Assembly: GCA_015501585.1 (NCBI GenBank)
Contig: JADNRY010000015.1
Coordinates: forward strand, 62,001-126,000
Direction of reading: 5' to 3'
Length of the DNA stretch: 64,000 nucleotides
Source of the DNA: Rhodocollybia butyracea
Taxonomy: Eukaryota; Basidiomycota; Agaricomycetes; Agaricales; Omphalotaceae
In this document: in pieces, positions 22,706 through 34,651 of the stretch
Layout: each line of letters opens with the position of its first letter
Numbering within the stretch: position 1 is the first letter of the stretch
Notes under the pieces: model-generated
What the model saw: only the letters and a program-made list of their open reading frames with translations
Told to the model about the DNA's origin: nothing
The model's database searches: none
Position numbers and translations under genes: made by a program

Positions 22706-23716
22706 TCAGAAGGAGCTTACGTCCACGTCACGACGACACAACTCCGATCTGCTGTATATTTAGCAAAAAGGCACAGATATACCACCTCGGAAGGAGTTAC
22801 GCACCCGGATGCCAGAGGAGCATCAGGTCCAGAGAGGTCATCAGAAGGGTTCTCAGTAAGTTGGCTCCCGGAAACTTGGTTCTCCGCAGCTTGGGTCTCA
22901 GGCATTGTCTGGGGCGTTGCCTGGGGCGTTTTTGAATTTGCGTAAAACTTGGTCCTGAATTTGTCCCCGAGTTTTCCCCCGGTTTCCTTGGCTTTTGTCG
23001 TGAACTTCTTCCAGTGCGTTGTAAGGTCCCGTGCATCCAAAGCGCCATTCACGTCTCGACGTTCGAGCGCCGGTCTGCTGTATAATTAGCAAACATAGCA
23101 GATATACAACGTAGGAAGAAAATACGCACTCCTCTGAGGATTCGGTGGCACCCTCAGTAGTGCCGGCGTGCTTTAGGGCGACTTCGTGCCTTTTTTGGAT
23201 GGAGCCATGACAGCCGGCGCCTCTCATATTGTCTCTAGTCCTCCCCGGCGGAGGCGCTTGTTCCAGGGGAACTGCGTCCACAGGTTTCTGGGAAACTGGG
23301 TTGCCGTTCACAGGCTCCTGGGAAACTGGCTGGTTGTCTTCATGGTGATCTTGCTGCAGGCTTCCTTGATTATCTCCAGTTTGATGCGTGCGTTGTCCAC
23401 CCCGTCCGCCCCGTCCGCCCCGTCCACCCTGTCCACCCCGTCCACCCCGTCCACCCCGTCCACCCCGTTGACGACCGTGTCCACCCTTTCGCCGTTTGAG
23501 TCCACTGGATTGACCCTGGGCTACTGGTGGAACCGGTGTGCGAGGTTGACTTGGATCAAGGTATCTGGTATATGTTAGCAAAACCACATCAATACAAGAA
23601 AGTCATACGCACTGGGACAGTGGAGAGTTGTCCCTGCTACCAGCTGGAGCGGAGTAGGCTTGGAGGGAAACCGCGAGAAGGACAAAGGCAAGCATGCATG
23701 GTGTGAAGAACCTCAT
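22706..23716 (-). CDS. secreted modular protein A (unit 2)
   Basis: Exons 23716-23613, 23564-23130, 23077-22805, 22751-22706; the same 285-aa product as 11548-12558, with no difference seen in the coding sequence. Signal peptide, RGG-rich exon 2, one large RRDVNGALDAR module with a Lys-rich helix, and a small terminal RRDVDVSSF exon. Intact in both copies, so dosage has doubled. Confidence 0.8.
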
Positions 23717-23899
23717 GATAAACTTGTGCCGATAGAAATTTAATAGAGTTTTGTGTGTTCGGAAAGACCAGCTTCAAGAACTTGGGGAGATGTAGATGAG
23801 AGACCAGCTCGATGATGGGAAGGACCGTTGATCTCGTTTATATTGTTTCTTGGATTTGCAATCAGCCAAAACACGCACAGGACTCCACCGGACCCGAGC

Positions 23900-24302
23900 A
23901 GGACCCCGGACAATAGGCGGGGAGGTCATTGTTTTTTTACCTCAGTTTTTATCCGAACCAAATTTTCGATTTTGACCCAGTTTTTATCCGAACTCGTACA
24001 TAGCCTGGGCCCGGACCGGTTTTTTTTCTTGCAACACGCTGGATGGGGTGGATTTGAGTTGCTGGCCGCAATTTGATGCACTTTGGGCGTAAAAATCACT
24101 TAAAAATCACCTTAATCACCCTAAAAATCCGAAAATTTGAGCAATCTCGGCCCCAAAACTAGCCAAAGTTATCCGAACTTCCTTTACCACCTCCGCCTAT
24201 GGCAGCCATTTTTATCCGAACCAAAATATGTGATTTGGCCAAAATTTGGACCATTTTTATCCGAACATATGGATGTCCTCAGCGCCTATTGTCCGGGGTC
24301 CT
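23900..24302. mobile_element. AGGACCCC-type MITE (unit 2)
   Basis: Same insertion as 12743-13146, differing only by one base in a T run. Confidence 0.85.
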
Positions 24303-24320
24303 AGCCGAGCCTAAAGCTGC

Positions 24321-24768
24321 CTAGAGCTGAGCCGAGAGAGTGCTAAGGGGGGCCCGGGGATGTGGATTGAATGGGAGCTTGGGAACTTGGCGCTGATTAT
24401 CATACGGAATTCAAAGCTCCGTAAAATAGAAGTGGTACATATGTAAGTATAGCTGTGCTTTTTTTTTTTTTTTTGCAGTGTGGGTAGTACGTAGAACCAG
24501 GTCCGACCTGGTCCGACCCGCATGTCTTTTTCGATCACCTTCAACAAGCTGACCCCAGCCTTCTGACCCCAGCCTTCAGATTCAGATTACCCAAATGGAT
24601 ATTGAGCGTAACCTCCGCAAGAGCGTGCGCCTGAAAGACTTTGCCAAATAAAGCACAAGTCCGACAGAGACTCTGTATAGGATGTGTCTGAGCCACGGAG
24701 CTTCAGCTGGAGAGAGCAGTCATCCCGTTACCGATCTTGTGCATGAGCTCCAGCGGAAGGGACATCAT
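24321..24768 (-). pseudogene. F-box gene 5' fragment relic (unit 2)
   Basis: Duplicate of 13165-13612. Confidence 0.6.
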
Positions 24769-24806
24769 CGCGGGAAACCTAAAATGAGCGCTGGAACGAC
24801 GTTGGT

Positions 24807-25381
24807 TCAAGGTTGACTGAAGCTTGAGGATGAGCAGTCTTGGGAGGCCTGGAATTCGGGTTTGCGTGCACGTGGAGCTTCAGTGACATATGTATCATGT
24901 TTGAGATGATTTCGAAGCCAGAGTTGTCCTACAAGCGCAAGCACTGAGATCATCAGATTAGTAGGAAGCGTATACGCAACCAGGCTCCTAATTCTTCGAG
25001 TTGTTGTATACTTGCCAGTTGAAACGGTACCCAATGAAGGCAAATCAACGCTGTGACTGGCAGGTCGTGAGCCAACTCTTAACAAATTATACCGGATGAT
25101 ATGTAGACATGCAAGTGTTGTGGTGGAAGGTTTGACTGAACGTGTGTCCAGTACCACGACAACACAGTGGAGCACTGAGTACTTACCACTTACACTACGC
25201 TGGGATGATAACTCAATAGAGTCCTGATTTAGTAATCTGAGGAGATGAATTCCTTCAGCTTCTGGGCTGGGAACCGGGGACCTGTGACCAAACTTTGCCT
25301 TAAGGCCCATCCACTTCTGTTCAATATCAAGCCCGCGCGCCTCCAAAGCATCCACATCTCGACGACTAAAATCTGATCTGA
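24807..25381 (-). pseudogene. orphan dibasic module exon and relic (unit 2)
   Basis: Duplicate of 13651-14225, with the SRRDVDALEARG module and a lost upstream donor. Confidence 0.5.
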
Positions 25382-25795
25382 TGCATATGTTGAGCAAAAA
25401 GGTATAGATATACAACGTCAGAAGAAAATATGCTGACCAGCTGCCATCATGTTCTATATTTTTGTTGCCTAGGCTCAGATTATTTATATCTATTATCCAG
25501 GTCCCATAATCCAACAGGTCTTTCTATGTTGGTAATAGATATGCCACTACTACTTTTCAAAGCCAATTCAGGGCTATTAGTAAATAGCCGCCTTTAGGCC
25601 AATTTAGGCTGCTTTCCAGTTAGTATGTACTTACTACTTACAAATAAGTAAGTATCAAATTTTATTTTGTGCAAAGTATGATAACAGGAGAAGCAGAGGA
25701 CCTTGGACTCAAGCCTCTGAGGACGTCATAGACCTGGTACCATATACTACTTAGTACATTATGGAGAATGGTCAACTTTTCATAGCATATGACAA

Positions 25796-25952
25796 TCCCT
25801 GGTAGTATATCGGTTAGTACGCCGGGTCTTGACAGTAGCTTCTCTTTCATGAAGGTGGCTGCTATGATCGATCCTGTGAGCGATCACAGCAGGTTCCTTC
25901 ATGTAATGAGAAACTACTATGCGAAAGCTGGGTTCAACCCCCAGCAAGGGAT
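25796..25952 (+). pseudogene. tRNA-Asp-like copy with long insert (unit 2)
   Basis: Duplicate of 14640-14796. Confidence 0.65.
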
Positions 25953-26314
25953 TGCAGTCAAAGAACTTAGCAAAAAGTGTTTTTGTTGCCCTTCAGCCTG
26001 AGGTTTATTTTAAGAAACTATGAAAGTACTTTTTCGGTGCCATCAAGCTTGACTTGGCGCTGTCTGGAATACTGACTTCCCGGTAATATCAGTTGTGGTA
26101 TTCTCACTTGGGATTCGAGGGAGAGGTATCGAAACGGCAGCTTTTTGCTTCCTGTTACTTACTTATATTACCGATAATATCCGTTGAGCCATCGCCTCAC
26201 TTTTCTGCGTGCAGTCAGTCCAGCCTCCGATTGTCTTCGAAATAATCGCAACTTCCCGGCCCACTTTCTTTCCTATTAGAGGGTCTGTCGTAGTCTTTCG
26301 TAGCATATAAGCAA

Positions 26315-26419
26315 CCCCTGGTAGTCTATCGGTTAGTACATGCACTTGAAGCATCACGATACTACATGGACCGCTTCTTTAAATGAATTCGAAAGCTGGG
26401 TTCGACTCCCAGCAGGGAT
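26315..26419 (+). pseudogene. tRNA-Asp-like copy, GCACTTGAA subfamily (unit 2)
   Basis: Duplicate of 15160-15264. Confidence 0.65.
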
Positions 26420-26739
26420 TGTGCCACCGCTGGTTGTATTTTTTTACCCCTTCATCCCCGGCGAAGTTTGTTATAGAAGCTATGAAAGTACTTTTTTCGT
26501 AGCAAGCTTAAATCTCCACTCTCTGGCATACAAACTCCCTGGTAACACACTTATAAAGCATCACCTGTGGAATTCTCATCTGCATGCATGCAAAGGATCC
26601 GAGGGAAAGGTATCAAAACCACAACTTTCTGCTTCCTTAAAGATCAATACTTACCTATGATATTGATAATATACCCAAAGTTAAGCCAAAGGCTCACTCT
26701 GCGGCCCCTGCACGCACAACCAGTCTACAATCGTCTCCG

Positions 26740-27566
26740 AAATAATTGCAACTTCCCCGGCCACTTTCCTTCGCAGCGTCCACGCCAACCCTCCCATTCT
26801 CCACATAAACCCTCACCCACCTGAATATACTAAGCTCGCGTCCAAGTCTGCTCTCCTCAGAGCCATCTCCCAGTCAAAAACTTTTCACTGATGCACAAAG
26901 CCGTCGTCGGATCACTAGGGAATGCTTCGATGTATTTTCCCAAGTAACGTCGATTGGTTTGATGGAAAGTGAGTTTTTCGAGATTGGGGAGGTGGGTATC
27001 AGGTGGAGGAGAAGCTGCTATTGTGAGGAAGTCAGTATACTATCCGTACTAGGGAGCTTTCGTCGCCCAGTGGGCCCAGTCCCACTGGAGAATATACATA
27101 GGAATTTGGAAAAGCACATATGATCAGTTTCTCGTCCACGTCAAGTTCATTATCCATTTCAGAAGTCTTCACTGGCCCTCTTGAATTCACCACAATCAAG
27201 AAAGTCTGTAATCTCCGGAAAACCTCAGCATTCTTCTCACTCAAAGCCTAAAACACCATTCGCCCTCATAATCGGGCATGATTTCCAATTCAACAAGTGT
27301 ATCCACATGCTTTGGAAGTACATACTCGTAAAACGAGTCCCCAGTACCCGGTTGCCAATTCGCTTGGAGCGAGAGAGTTTCCAACCCCGAGTAAGAAGTG
27401 ATTATACCGCAACAACGAGTCAGTAGTCCGAAACAACACAACCAGGCTGCGCAGATGGATCTGCTCGAGAGAAAGCGTGTCCCATAAGCTATTGAATGCA
27501 TCTTCTCGGAATGAAAACGGGCGATTGAAGATTGGCGAGTTATTGTACTCAATAAGACGTTGGTTG
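26740..27566 (-). pseudogene. F-box/LRR gene relic (unit 2)
   Basis: Duplicate of 15585-16411, with the same frameshifts. Confidence 0.8.
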
Positions 27567-28315
27567 AGCAATGAGGAGTATGTGCCAGATAAAGATGGGA
27601 AGCAAACTGGTTGAACCGGTAACGCATAACTAGTACCTGACTGGTATCTGGTCATTGGTGAAGAGTGCTAGTGAGGCCTTGAGGAGTGAGGAGTGAGGTG
27701 AAGTGTAGTACCTAAGCACACTGTGACATTGTTTTTTTCTGTTCATGCTGTTTTTTTCTTTCCTTTGGTGTGGGTTTTCCGGGGATGTAAAACAGTACGT
27801 TCGAGTTTCCGAGACCGGATGAACCGTTTGTAGGTAGTTCCAGATGCCTGGGTAAGAGCCGGATGAGGAGACGTAAGATGTTAGATGTGTTCCCTCCGAA
27901 AGGCCTAAGAGCTTTGTGAAATGATAGAAACGAGGAGAGCGTCTGACGCGTTGAACAGCCTAGAGGGAGGTTACTATTACTTGTTGCGCTGTGGAAACGA
28001 GAAGTAAGAAGTTGGAATGGTGACAGATGGTGACCTGATCTCGATAGGTCACGCAAGAAATTAAGCGCTCGAAGGTGTTCGCTTTCCTCTCGTCAACAGC
28101 TTCGAAGCATGGAAATCGAACCAACAGATGAATTTGGAGACACCGTGAGTGTCATTTCCTACCTATGCCTACGCGTGGCCTACACTTAATTCGCTTGCTT
28201 TCTTCGCATTTGCTATCCCAGGTGTCGATGAAGCTCAGCTGCTAATATACTCTCGAGGGAATAATCTGGGGAACCCGATACCGTCATTTCTCGAAAAATC
28301 GCTCGGCCTGGAAAA
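27567..28315 (+). pseudogene. GET3 3'-end and flank relic (unit 2)
   Basis: Duplicate of 16412-17160. Confidence 0.75.
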
Positions 28316-28867
28316 GTAACCTTAATTTGCACAGGTGCGTTATCCGGGTCATCGTTCACCAACGTCGTTTCTTTCTTTCTTCCTTCTTCGATCGCATATA
28401 GGAATATCCTCCACGAAGACATGCTCATAAACCAAGGAAGGGACGGGAACTCAAGGTTCCTGTGATCCTTTCAATGCCGCCGTTGTTGCCCTGTCTCGAA
28501 TCTTTCCCATCGCCTACTTTCCATGCTCAACAAACCCCGTCACTATGTCTGTCCAATGTCCAACTTCCAACCGTGACCGTCCTGCTCATCACTAGCACTG
28601 CTACCCCTGCTATTCATGCAACATTGTTTCTCTTCGGTATCATTCGGACGTCCCCGGTTTTCAATTTCAAGAGCAAGGCGGATGGGTCCACAGAACGACA
28701 CATAAGTGACGTCCACTTACTACTTACACTACGCTAGGTTGATAACTCAATGGAGGAAATACTGGTTTAATCTGAGGAGATGAATTCCTTCAGTGCTTCA
28801 GTCGACTACAATTCGGTATGGTACTATTAGAAACACCTTAAATGGAGCGCAGCTCGCTATCGCGCTA

Positions 28868-30532
28868 TCAATTATCTTCAGTCCTCCTCCGACGTCGACA
28901 TGACCCCGATCTGCTGTATAATTTAGCAAAAAGGCACAGATATACAACGTTGGAAGGAGTTACGCACCCGGGAGCCACAGGAGCTTCAGATCCAGAGGCG
29001 TCATAACTAGAAGGGCTCTCAGGAAGTTGGCTCCCCGCAGCTTGGGTCCCAGGCGTTGTCTGGGACGTCTTCGGATTCCTGTGAAACGCGGCCTTGACTT
29101 TATCTTTGAGGTTCTGCATGTGTGTTTTAAAATCCGAGCGTGCATCCAAGTCTCGACCATTGAGGTCCGATCTGCTGAATATTTAGCAAAAAGGCACAGA
29201 TATACCACGTCGGGAGGAGTTACGCACCCGGACGCCGGAGGAGCATCAGATCCAGAGAGGTCACCAGAAGGGTTCCCAGGAAGTTGGCTCCCAGCAGCTT
29301 GGTTCTCCGCAGCTTGGGTGTTCTGGGGCGTCTTCGATTTCATGTGGAACTTGGTCTTGAATTTGTCCTTGATTTTTTTCGTGACGTGCTTCAAGTGCGT
29401 ATGCTCGCGTGCTTCCAAGTCTCGACGACTGAGCTCCGATCTGCTGGAGGTTTAGCAAAAAGGCATACTACGTCGGAAGGAGAAGGAGGTACGCACTCTG
29501 GGTCAAAAGGACCTTCGTAAGAGAGTCTCTTCCCTTGGATCTTCTCCATCTTCTCCGCCCACTCTCCGTAGTCGCGGGCATCCAAAGCGCCATTCACGTC
29601 TCGACGTTCGAGCGCCTGTCTGCTGTATAATTAGCAAAAGAAAAAAAAGTTTTGACATATATAACATAGGAAGGAAATACTCACTCCGGTGGGTTAGCTG
29701 GCGTTGGGTTAGCTGGCGTTGGGTTGGCTGACGTTTGGTCGTTACCAGGGTTGTTCTTCGGTGGAATACCCATCTTCGCTTTTAGCTTGTTACCTTGATT
29801 CCGCCACCAGCCGCGTGCATCCAAATCCACATGCACGGCTCGACGTTTATACCCCTCTCTGCTGTATAATTAGCAAATACAGCACAGATATACAACGTAG
29901 GAAGAAAATACGCACTCCTCTGATTCGGTGCCACCCTCAGTAGTGCCAACGTGATTTGCGGTGAATTTGTGCGCACTCTGGGCGTAAAGGTTCACTGCTG
30001 CAGAGCCATGACGGGCAGCTTCCATCATATTTTGTTTAAAACTCCCCGGCGGAGGTGCATCTTCCGGGTGAGGTGGGTGGCCGCTCGCAGGTTCCGGGGT
30101 AACTGGGGGGTGGACGTGCGCAGGTTCCTGGGAAACTGACTGATGGTGACCTTGCTGGTAATCTTCATGGTGATCTGGCTGGTGGTTGTTTTCACGGTGA
30201 TCTGGCTGGTGGTTTTCTTCCTGCTGAACTGGCTGGTGGCTTCCTTGATTAGCTCCAGTTTGAGGCTTGCGTTTACGACCACGTCCACCCCGGCGTCGCC
30301 GTTGGAGTCCACCGGTTTGACTCTGGGCTTCTGGTGGAACCGAAGCGACACCTGTGTGGGGTTGACGTGCATCAAGGGATCTGGTATATGTTAGCAAAAT
30401 CGCATCAATTCAAGAAGGCCATACGTACTTGGACAGTGGAGAGCTGCCCCCACTAACAACTGGAGCGGAGTAGGCTTGGAGGGATACCGCGAGAAGAACA
30501 AAGGCGAGCATGGATGGTATGAAGTACCTCAT
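28868..30532 (-). CDS. secreted modular protein B, seven exons, four dibasic modules
   Basis: Exons (minus): 30532-30429, 30380-29916, 29861-29685, 29622-29497, 29443-29228, 29174-28968, 28913-28868; 1341 nt, 446 aa. Every intron is phase 2. Exon 1 is a signal peptide (MRYFIPSM..., cleavage likely near YSAP). Exon 2 carries a polybasic LQRRRRGGRGRKRK and then His/Gln/Asn repeats (NHQPDH type). Exons 3-6 each open with the family core: YKRRAVHVDLDARG, LERRDVNGALDARD, LSRRDLEAREH, LNGRDLDARSD. Exons 5 and 6 continue into Lys-rich amphipathic stretches (THLKHVTKKIKDKFKTKF; FKTHMQNLKDKVKAAFH) and acidic/Pro tails. The last exon is a 46-nt basic tail. RR pairs are candidate Kex2 sites; processing is inferred. 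Function unknown. Confidence 0.82.
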
Positions 30533-31795
30533 GATACACTTGTGCTGAAGGAAATTGAACAGAGTTTTGTGTGTTCGGGAAGACCAGCTTCAAGAACTTG
30601 GGGAAAATGTAGATGAGAGCCAAGCTCGTTGTTGGAGAAGGAAGGATCGTCAATCCCCTTTATATGAGAGCACACTGCTTCTTAGAGAGTCTTCAATCCG
30701 CCAAAACACATAGGAGTGATCAAAACACATAAAAGATAGAAGATAGGAGTGATCTTGGACTCCACAGCCTACAGGAGCTCACAGGAGACAAGCTGAGCCG
30801 AGAGAGCACTACTTAGTGGATGAATGGGAGCTTGATTTCCGTGTACATTCAATGAACCAAATGTACTAGGAAATCAACTCACGCAAGGCTTTTTGTGCGA
30901 GCTTCCACATCTCTTTCTGCCCTGGGGCCGGACCACTGATTGGATAGAGCCCCTTCGGAATAATGATGGGCTGTGGTACAACAAACCTTCGTGATGCAGA
31001 GGGGAAAACCCTTCCAGGACAATCCCGCCTATACTGTATCCTCTTGTCAGAAAGTGCATACTTGATGATTGATCTGGAAGATACGAAACAAACGAGTAAT
31101 CAATGGGGAAGACCCACCGTCAAAGCGGGAAATTGAGAATCGGTGGCAGTGGACTGATGGGCTGCCGAAAATGGTACAATACCTGAAGCGCCCAGTGATG
31201 GCAACGAGCAGTTCACGCCGGAACTCTGACTCTGCCCGGATTCAGTGCCTTTACCATGACTTTGATGTGACTTCACTGGCAGGATTTGATGGTACAAATC
31301 TGAGTGAACAGTACTACCTTGGCGTATGTATCATACGGAATTCAGTTTCAAAGCTCCGGAGTCCGTAAAATAGACCTACCGGCTGTGCTTTTTTTTGCAG
31401 TGTAGGTCTGCCGCGGCCCCTGTCTGCCCTTGGACGTGTTGTTCAAAGCTGTCATTGTCGCCGGGGGATCAGCGCGCGCACAGGGAACCTACAATGAGTC
31501 CTGGAACATGAAGTTTGAGGGTGGGCAAATAGATCATAAATTCATATACTTACCGTGCATAACTTACTCCCACTCCCCTGGTCATGATGCCCTCCTGAAT
31601 GAAAGTACTTTTTCGGTGTCAAGCTTGACTCAGCACTCTGGAATACCGTCAACTTCCCGGTAATATCGGTTGTGGAATTCTCATTTGGGATTCGAGGATA
31701 GTAAGGTATCAAAACGGCAGCTTTCTATTTCCTGTTACTTATATTATACAACCAAGGTTGAGCCAAAACCTTACTTTTCTGCGTGCACTGTCAGT
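30533..31795. other. promoter of modular gene B and unassigned DNA (unit 2)
   Basis: Duplicate of 19378-20641; no gene recognised. The TATA-like TTTATATGAG at 30659 and the CCGCCAAAACACATAGG block at about 30698 belong to the gene B promoter. Confidence 0.4.
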
Positions 31796-33547
31796 CTACG
31801 ATCGTCTCTGAAATAATCGTAACTTTCCGAGCCACTTTCTTCCCTTCACAGTGTCCACACCAACCCTCTCATTCTCAATATAAACCCTCACATATCTGAG
31901 CACATCGCGTCTAACAGTCAAAAAACCCTTCACTGATGCACGAAGCTGTCGTGGGAGCACCTGTAAAAGCACCGATGGATTGTCCCAAGTAATGTCGATT
32001 GGTTTGAAAGTGAGTTTTTCAAGATTGGGGAGTGAGGTAGGTATCAGGTGGAGGAGGAGATGCTGTTGAAGGGAAGTCAGCATCAACTCAGCATACTATA
32101 TGTACTAGGGAGGTTTGCATCGACGAGTAGGTAGTCCCAATGGAGAATATACATAGGGAAGACATGACATACCGCAGGGTTGATCAGCTTCTCATCCACA
32201 TCAAGGTCATTATCCACTTCAGAAACATTCGAGGCCTCTGGGTCTTGATCAAGCCCTCTTGAACTCACAACAATCAAGAGAGTCTGTAATCTCCTACATC
32301 TCCGGAACACCTCAGCATTTTTCCGGCTAAAACACCATTCGCCCTCATAATCCGGCGTGATTTCCATTTTAACAAGCGTATCTGTGTGCTTTGGAAGTGT
32401 ATACTTGTAGAACGAGTCCCCAGAGCCTGGTTGCCAATTTCCTCTGAGCGAAAGAGTTTCCAACCCAGAGTAAGAAGTGATATACCGCAACAGCGAGTCC
32501 GTAGTCCGAAACGACACAACCAGGCTGCGCAGATGGATCTGCTCGAGAGAAAGCGTGTCCCATAAGCTATTGAATGCATCGTCTCGGAATGAAAATGGGT
32601 GATTGAAGATATGCGGGTTATTGTACTCGATGAGTTCTCCGAGCTCAAGCGATTGAAGGTTGGAGTAAATGAGACGTGGGACCTGCACTACCCATCCGTT
32701 CAATCCTAGATTGCAAATCTGGGGCGCGAGGGGGACATCTAACCAGGTAGGAGCGCCGAGACGGAGCAATTGAAGCGTCTCGAGATGAGGGGCAGATGAA
32801 ATGATGGGGAGGAGGTTTTGAGGGACGAATCTCCCTTCAATGGATAATACCTGGAGTGCATGAAGAGGTGGCAGGGGGAATGGGGTAGCGCGAGGTGAGG
32901 AATTATGGAATGTAAATTCTTTGAGGTTGCGAGGGCTACCTGGTGTGGATATTGACGCCAGAATAACAGTAAAGGCCCATTCAAGATCTCTTCCCTGGTG
33001 CCAGCGCCATCTAAAGAGTCGCATGTGCAAAATAAGTTCCGCAAAGAGAGAAAGAAGTATATTGGTAATATACTCACCGAAGCGTATCTAAATTATGCAA
33101 AGATATCAACGCAGGCCCGAGGAGCAACCGTATCTTTTTCTCCGCTGAAGATACAGATCTAGACCGTGACCTTTTTCCAGGTTCAAACTTAGAGCTGGTG
33201 TATGAAGGACAAAGAGAATCAATATATAGTGTTCGAATGACCTTGGACACAGATCGACCGTGTGGGATCTGCCCGACGCGCGTGTCTTTCTCGAGCGCCT
33301 TCAACAAGCCGATCCCGACCTTCAAGTTACCCGAATGGATATTGAGTGTTACTTCCGCAAGGACGTGCGGCTGAAAGACTTTTCCAAACAAGGTACACGT
33401 CCGACGAAGCCTCTTCCTGTCTTCAAGTCTAGCTGTCTGTATCGGGAGTGGTTGAGTCCGGAACTTGAGCTGGAGAGTTCCCTATGATAGAGCATTCACC
33501 TCGTTACCGATGTTGTGCATGACCTCAAGCGGAAGGGACATCATCAT
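31796..33547 (-). CDS. F-box and leucine-rich-repeat protein, 503 aa
   Basis: Four exons: 33547-33500, 33436-33078, 33010-32173, 32062-31796; 1512 nt. The N terminus is an F-box (MMMSLPLEVMHNIGNE, spliced to ARLEDRKRLRRTCTLFGKVFQPHVLAEVTL), the usual Skp1-binding layout of LPxEV...L..LR.TC..F. The rest is a run of irregular LRRs (LQVLSIEGRF, LETLQLLRLGAP, LQSLELGELI, LRSLVVSF, LETLSLRGNW, LQTLLIVVSS). Such proteins act as substrate adaptors of SCF ubiquitin ligases and are expanded in Agaricomycetes; the substrate is unknown. Intron 1 was placed because the unspliced frame hits a TAG, and a GTGAAT...GATACAG intron restores it. The last exon ends in a basic tail (KWLGKLRLFQRRS). Exons 3-4 are duplicated at 20642-21655. 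Confidence 0.85.
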
Positions 33548-33787
33548 GGTCGGCGAAAGCTGTTACAGCCAGGCATTGTTGCCGGATCAGCGCACGCGTC
33601 TAAAACGAGCGCTGGAACGTCTAAGTACGCTGGTCTACGCTGTTACTGGCAGATCATGAGCCATAATTACACCAAATGATACGTAGATGTGCAAGGATAA
33701 TGTGGTTCAAGACAACTTAAGCTAACTGAACATGTATTCGGCACCGTGGGCTGACCATGAGGCGTTCCCAACCACAAATTGCAATGG

Positions 33788-33917
33788 TCCACTCGGAGAC
33801 GCTCGTTCACGCAGCTATCATGGACAGATCATGGATAGTATTGGAATTGTCGGATACCGAACCTATAAAGGCTTCTTCAAGTGAATGCGAACGCTGGGTT
33901 CGACTCCCAGCCACTGG
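33788..33917 (+). pseudogene. tRNA-Asp-like relic, 5' part lost
   Basis: Only the anticodon region (GCAGCTATCATGG) and the T arm with 3' strand (GCTGGGTTCGACTCCCAGCC) remain. The 5' acceptor and D arm are gone. Confidence 0.65.
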
Positions 33918-34187
33918 CAAGGTGTAAACCGACGTTAGTGTCCAATCAGCTGTCTTTGTCACCCCGTTGTGTATTATGCACAATCTAGGATAGGTTTGCT
34001 GCCATGCTAGCATGGTACTAGCTTTCTAATTAGTAAAAATTAGTTTTGTGTAAGTACTAGTATGGGTAAAAGGAGAAACAGGAGGCCTTGGATTCATGGC
34101 CAGGCTGAGGAAGTCATAGACCTGGATGTACGACTACATTATTCAAGAGAATGGTCTTCTCATCAACTTTTCATAGCATATAACAAC

Positions 34188-34288
34188 CCCCTGGTAGTAT
34201 ATCGGTTAGTACACGCAGCTATCATGACCAGTTTGAACCTTCTTCTTCAAGTGAATGCGAAATCTGGGTTCGACTCCCAGCCGGGGGT
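34188..34288 (+). pseudogene. tRNA-Asp-like copy, CAGCTATCAT subfamily
   Basis: Acceptor has changed on both strands to CCCCTGG/CCGGGGG (compensated), D and T arms are good. The anticodon stem CGCAG against ATGCG mismatches and the loop reads CTATCAT (ATC). This is the best preserved of its subfamily. Confidence 0.7.
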
Positions 34289-34651
34289 GTGAGATTTGAA
34301 CATTTGACGACTGATCAGCTGCTGCAGCCAAGTCTGTTCTATATTTTTGTCGCCCCTGAGGTTGTTGATTGTGCGCGAGTCCAGGAGTTTTTTCTGTGCT
34401 GGCATGGCACTCGTAGCTTTTAAAGGTTATGGGGAACAGTTTGGATAAAAAGAGAAGTGGGAGACTTTGGACTCATGCCTTTGAGAAAGTCATCAAGGAA
34501 GTCACCGAGGAAGTCATAGAATCTTTCAGTCTCCAGGCCCAATGTGGCTACACGAGTGGGATTGTGAGTATAAGCAGATTAAAGTAGGTTAAATTCCCCC
34601 GTACCATGTATTAGACAGTATTTTCGTAGCTTGTTCGTAGCATATAAGCAA

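Larger units (their letters stand above)
21656..32811. repeat. tandem duplication, copy 2 (11.2 kb)
   Basis: Direct repeat of 9834-21655. It lacks the 656-bp MITE and one copy of its target site. It ends inside exon 3 of the F-box/LRR gene at 32811, beyond which the original single-copy sequence (rest of exon 3, exons 2 and 1) continues. Confidence 0.95.

Noticed and set aside
9834..32811. LTR retrotransposon or large transposon as the explanation for the 11.8-kb repeat
   Set aside because: No LTRs, integrase or reverse transcriptase; the repeat boundaries cut through a tRNA-like element and an F-box exon, as in a simple tandem duplication.
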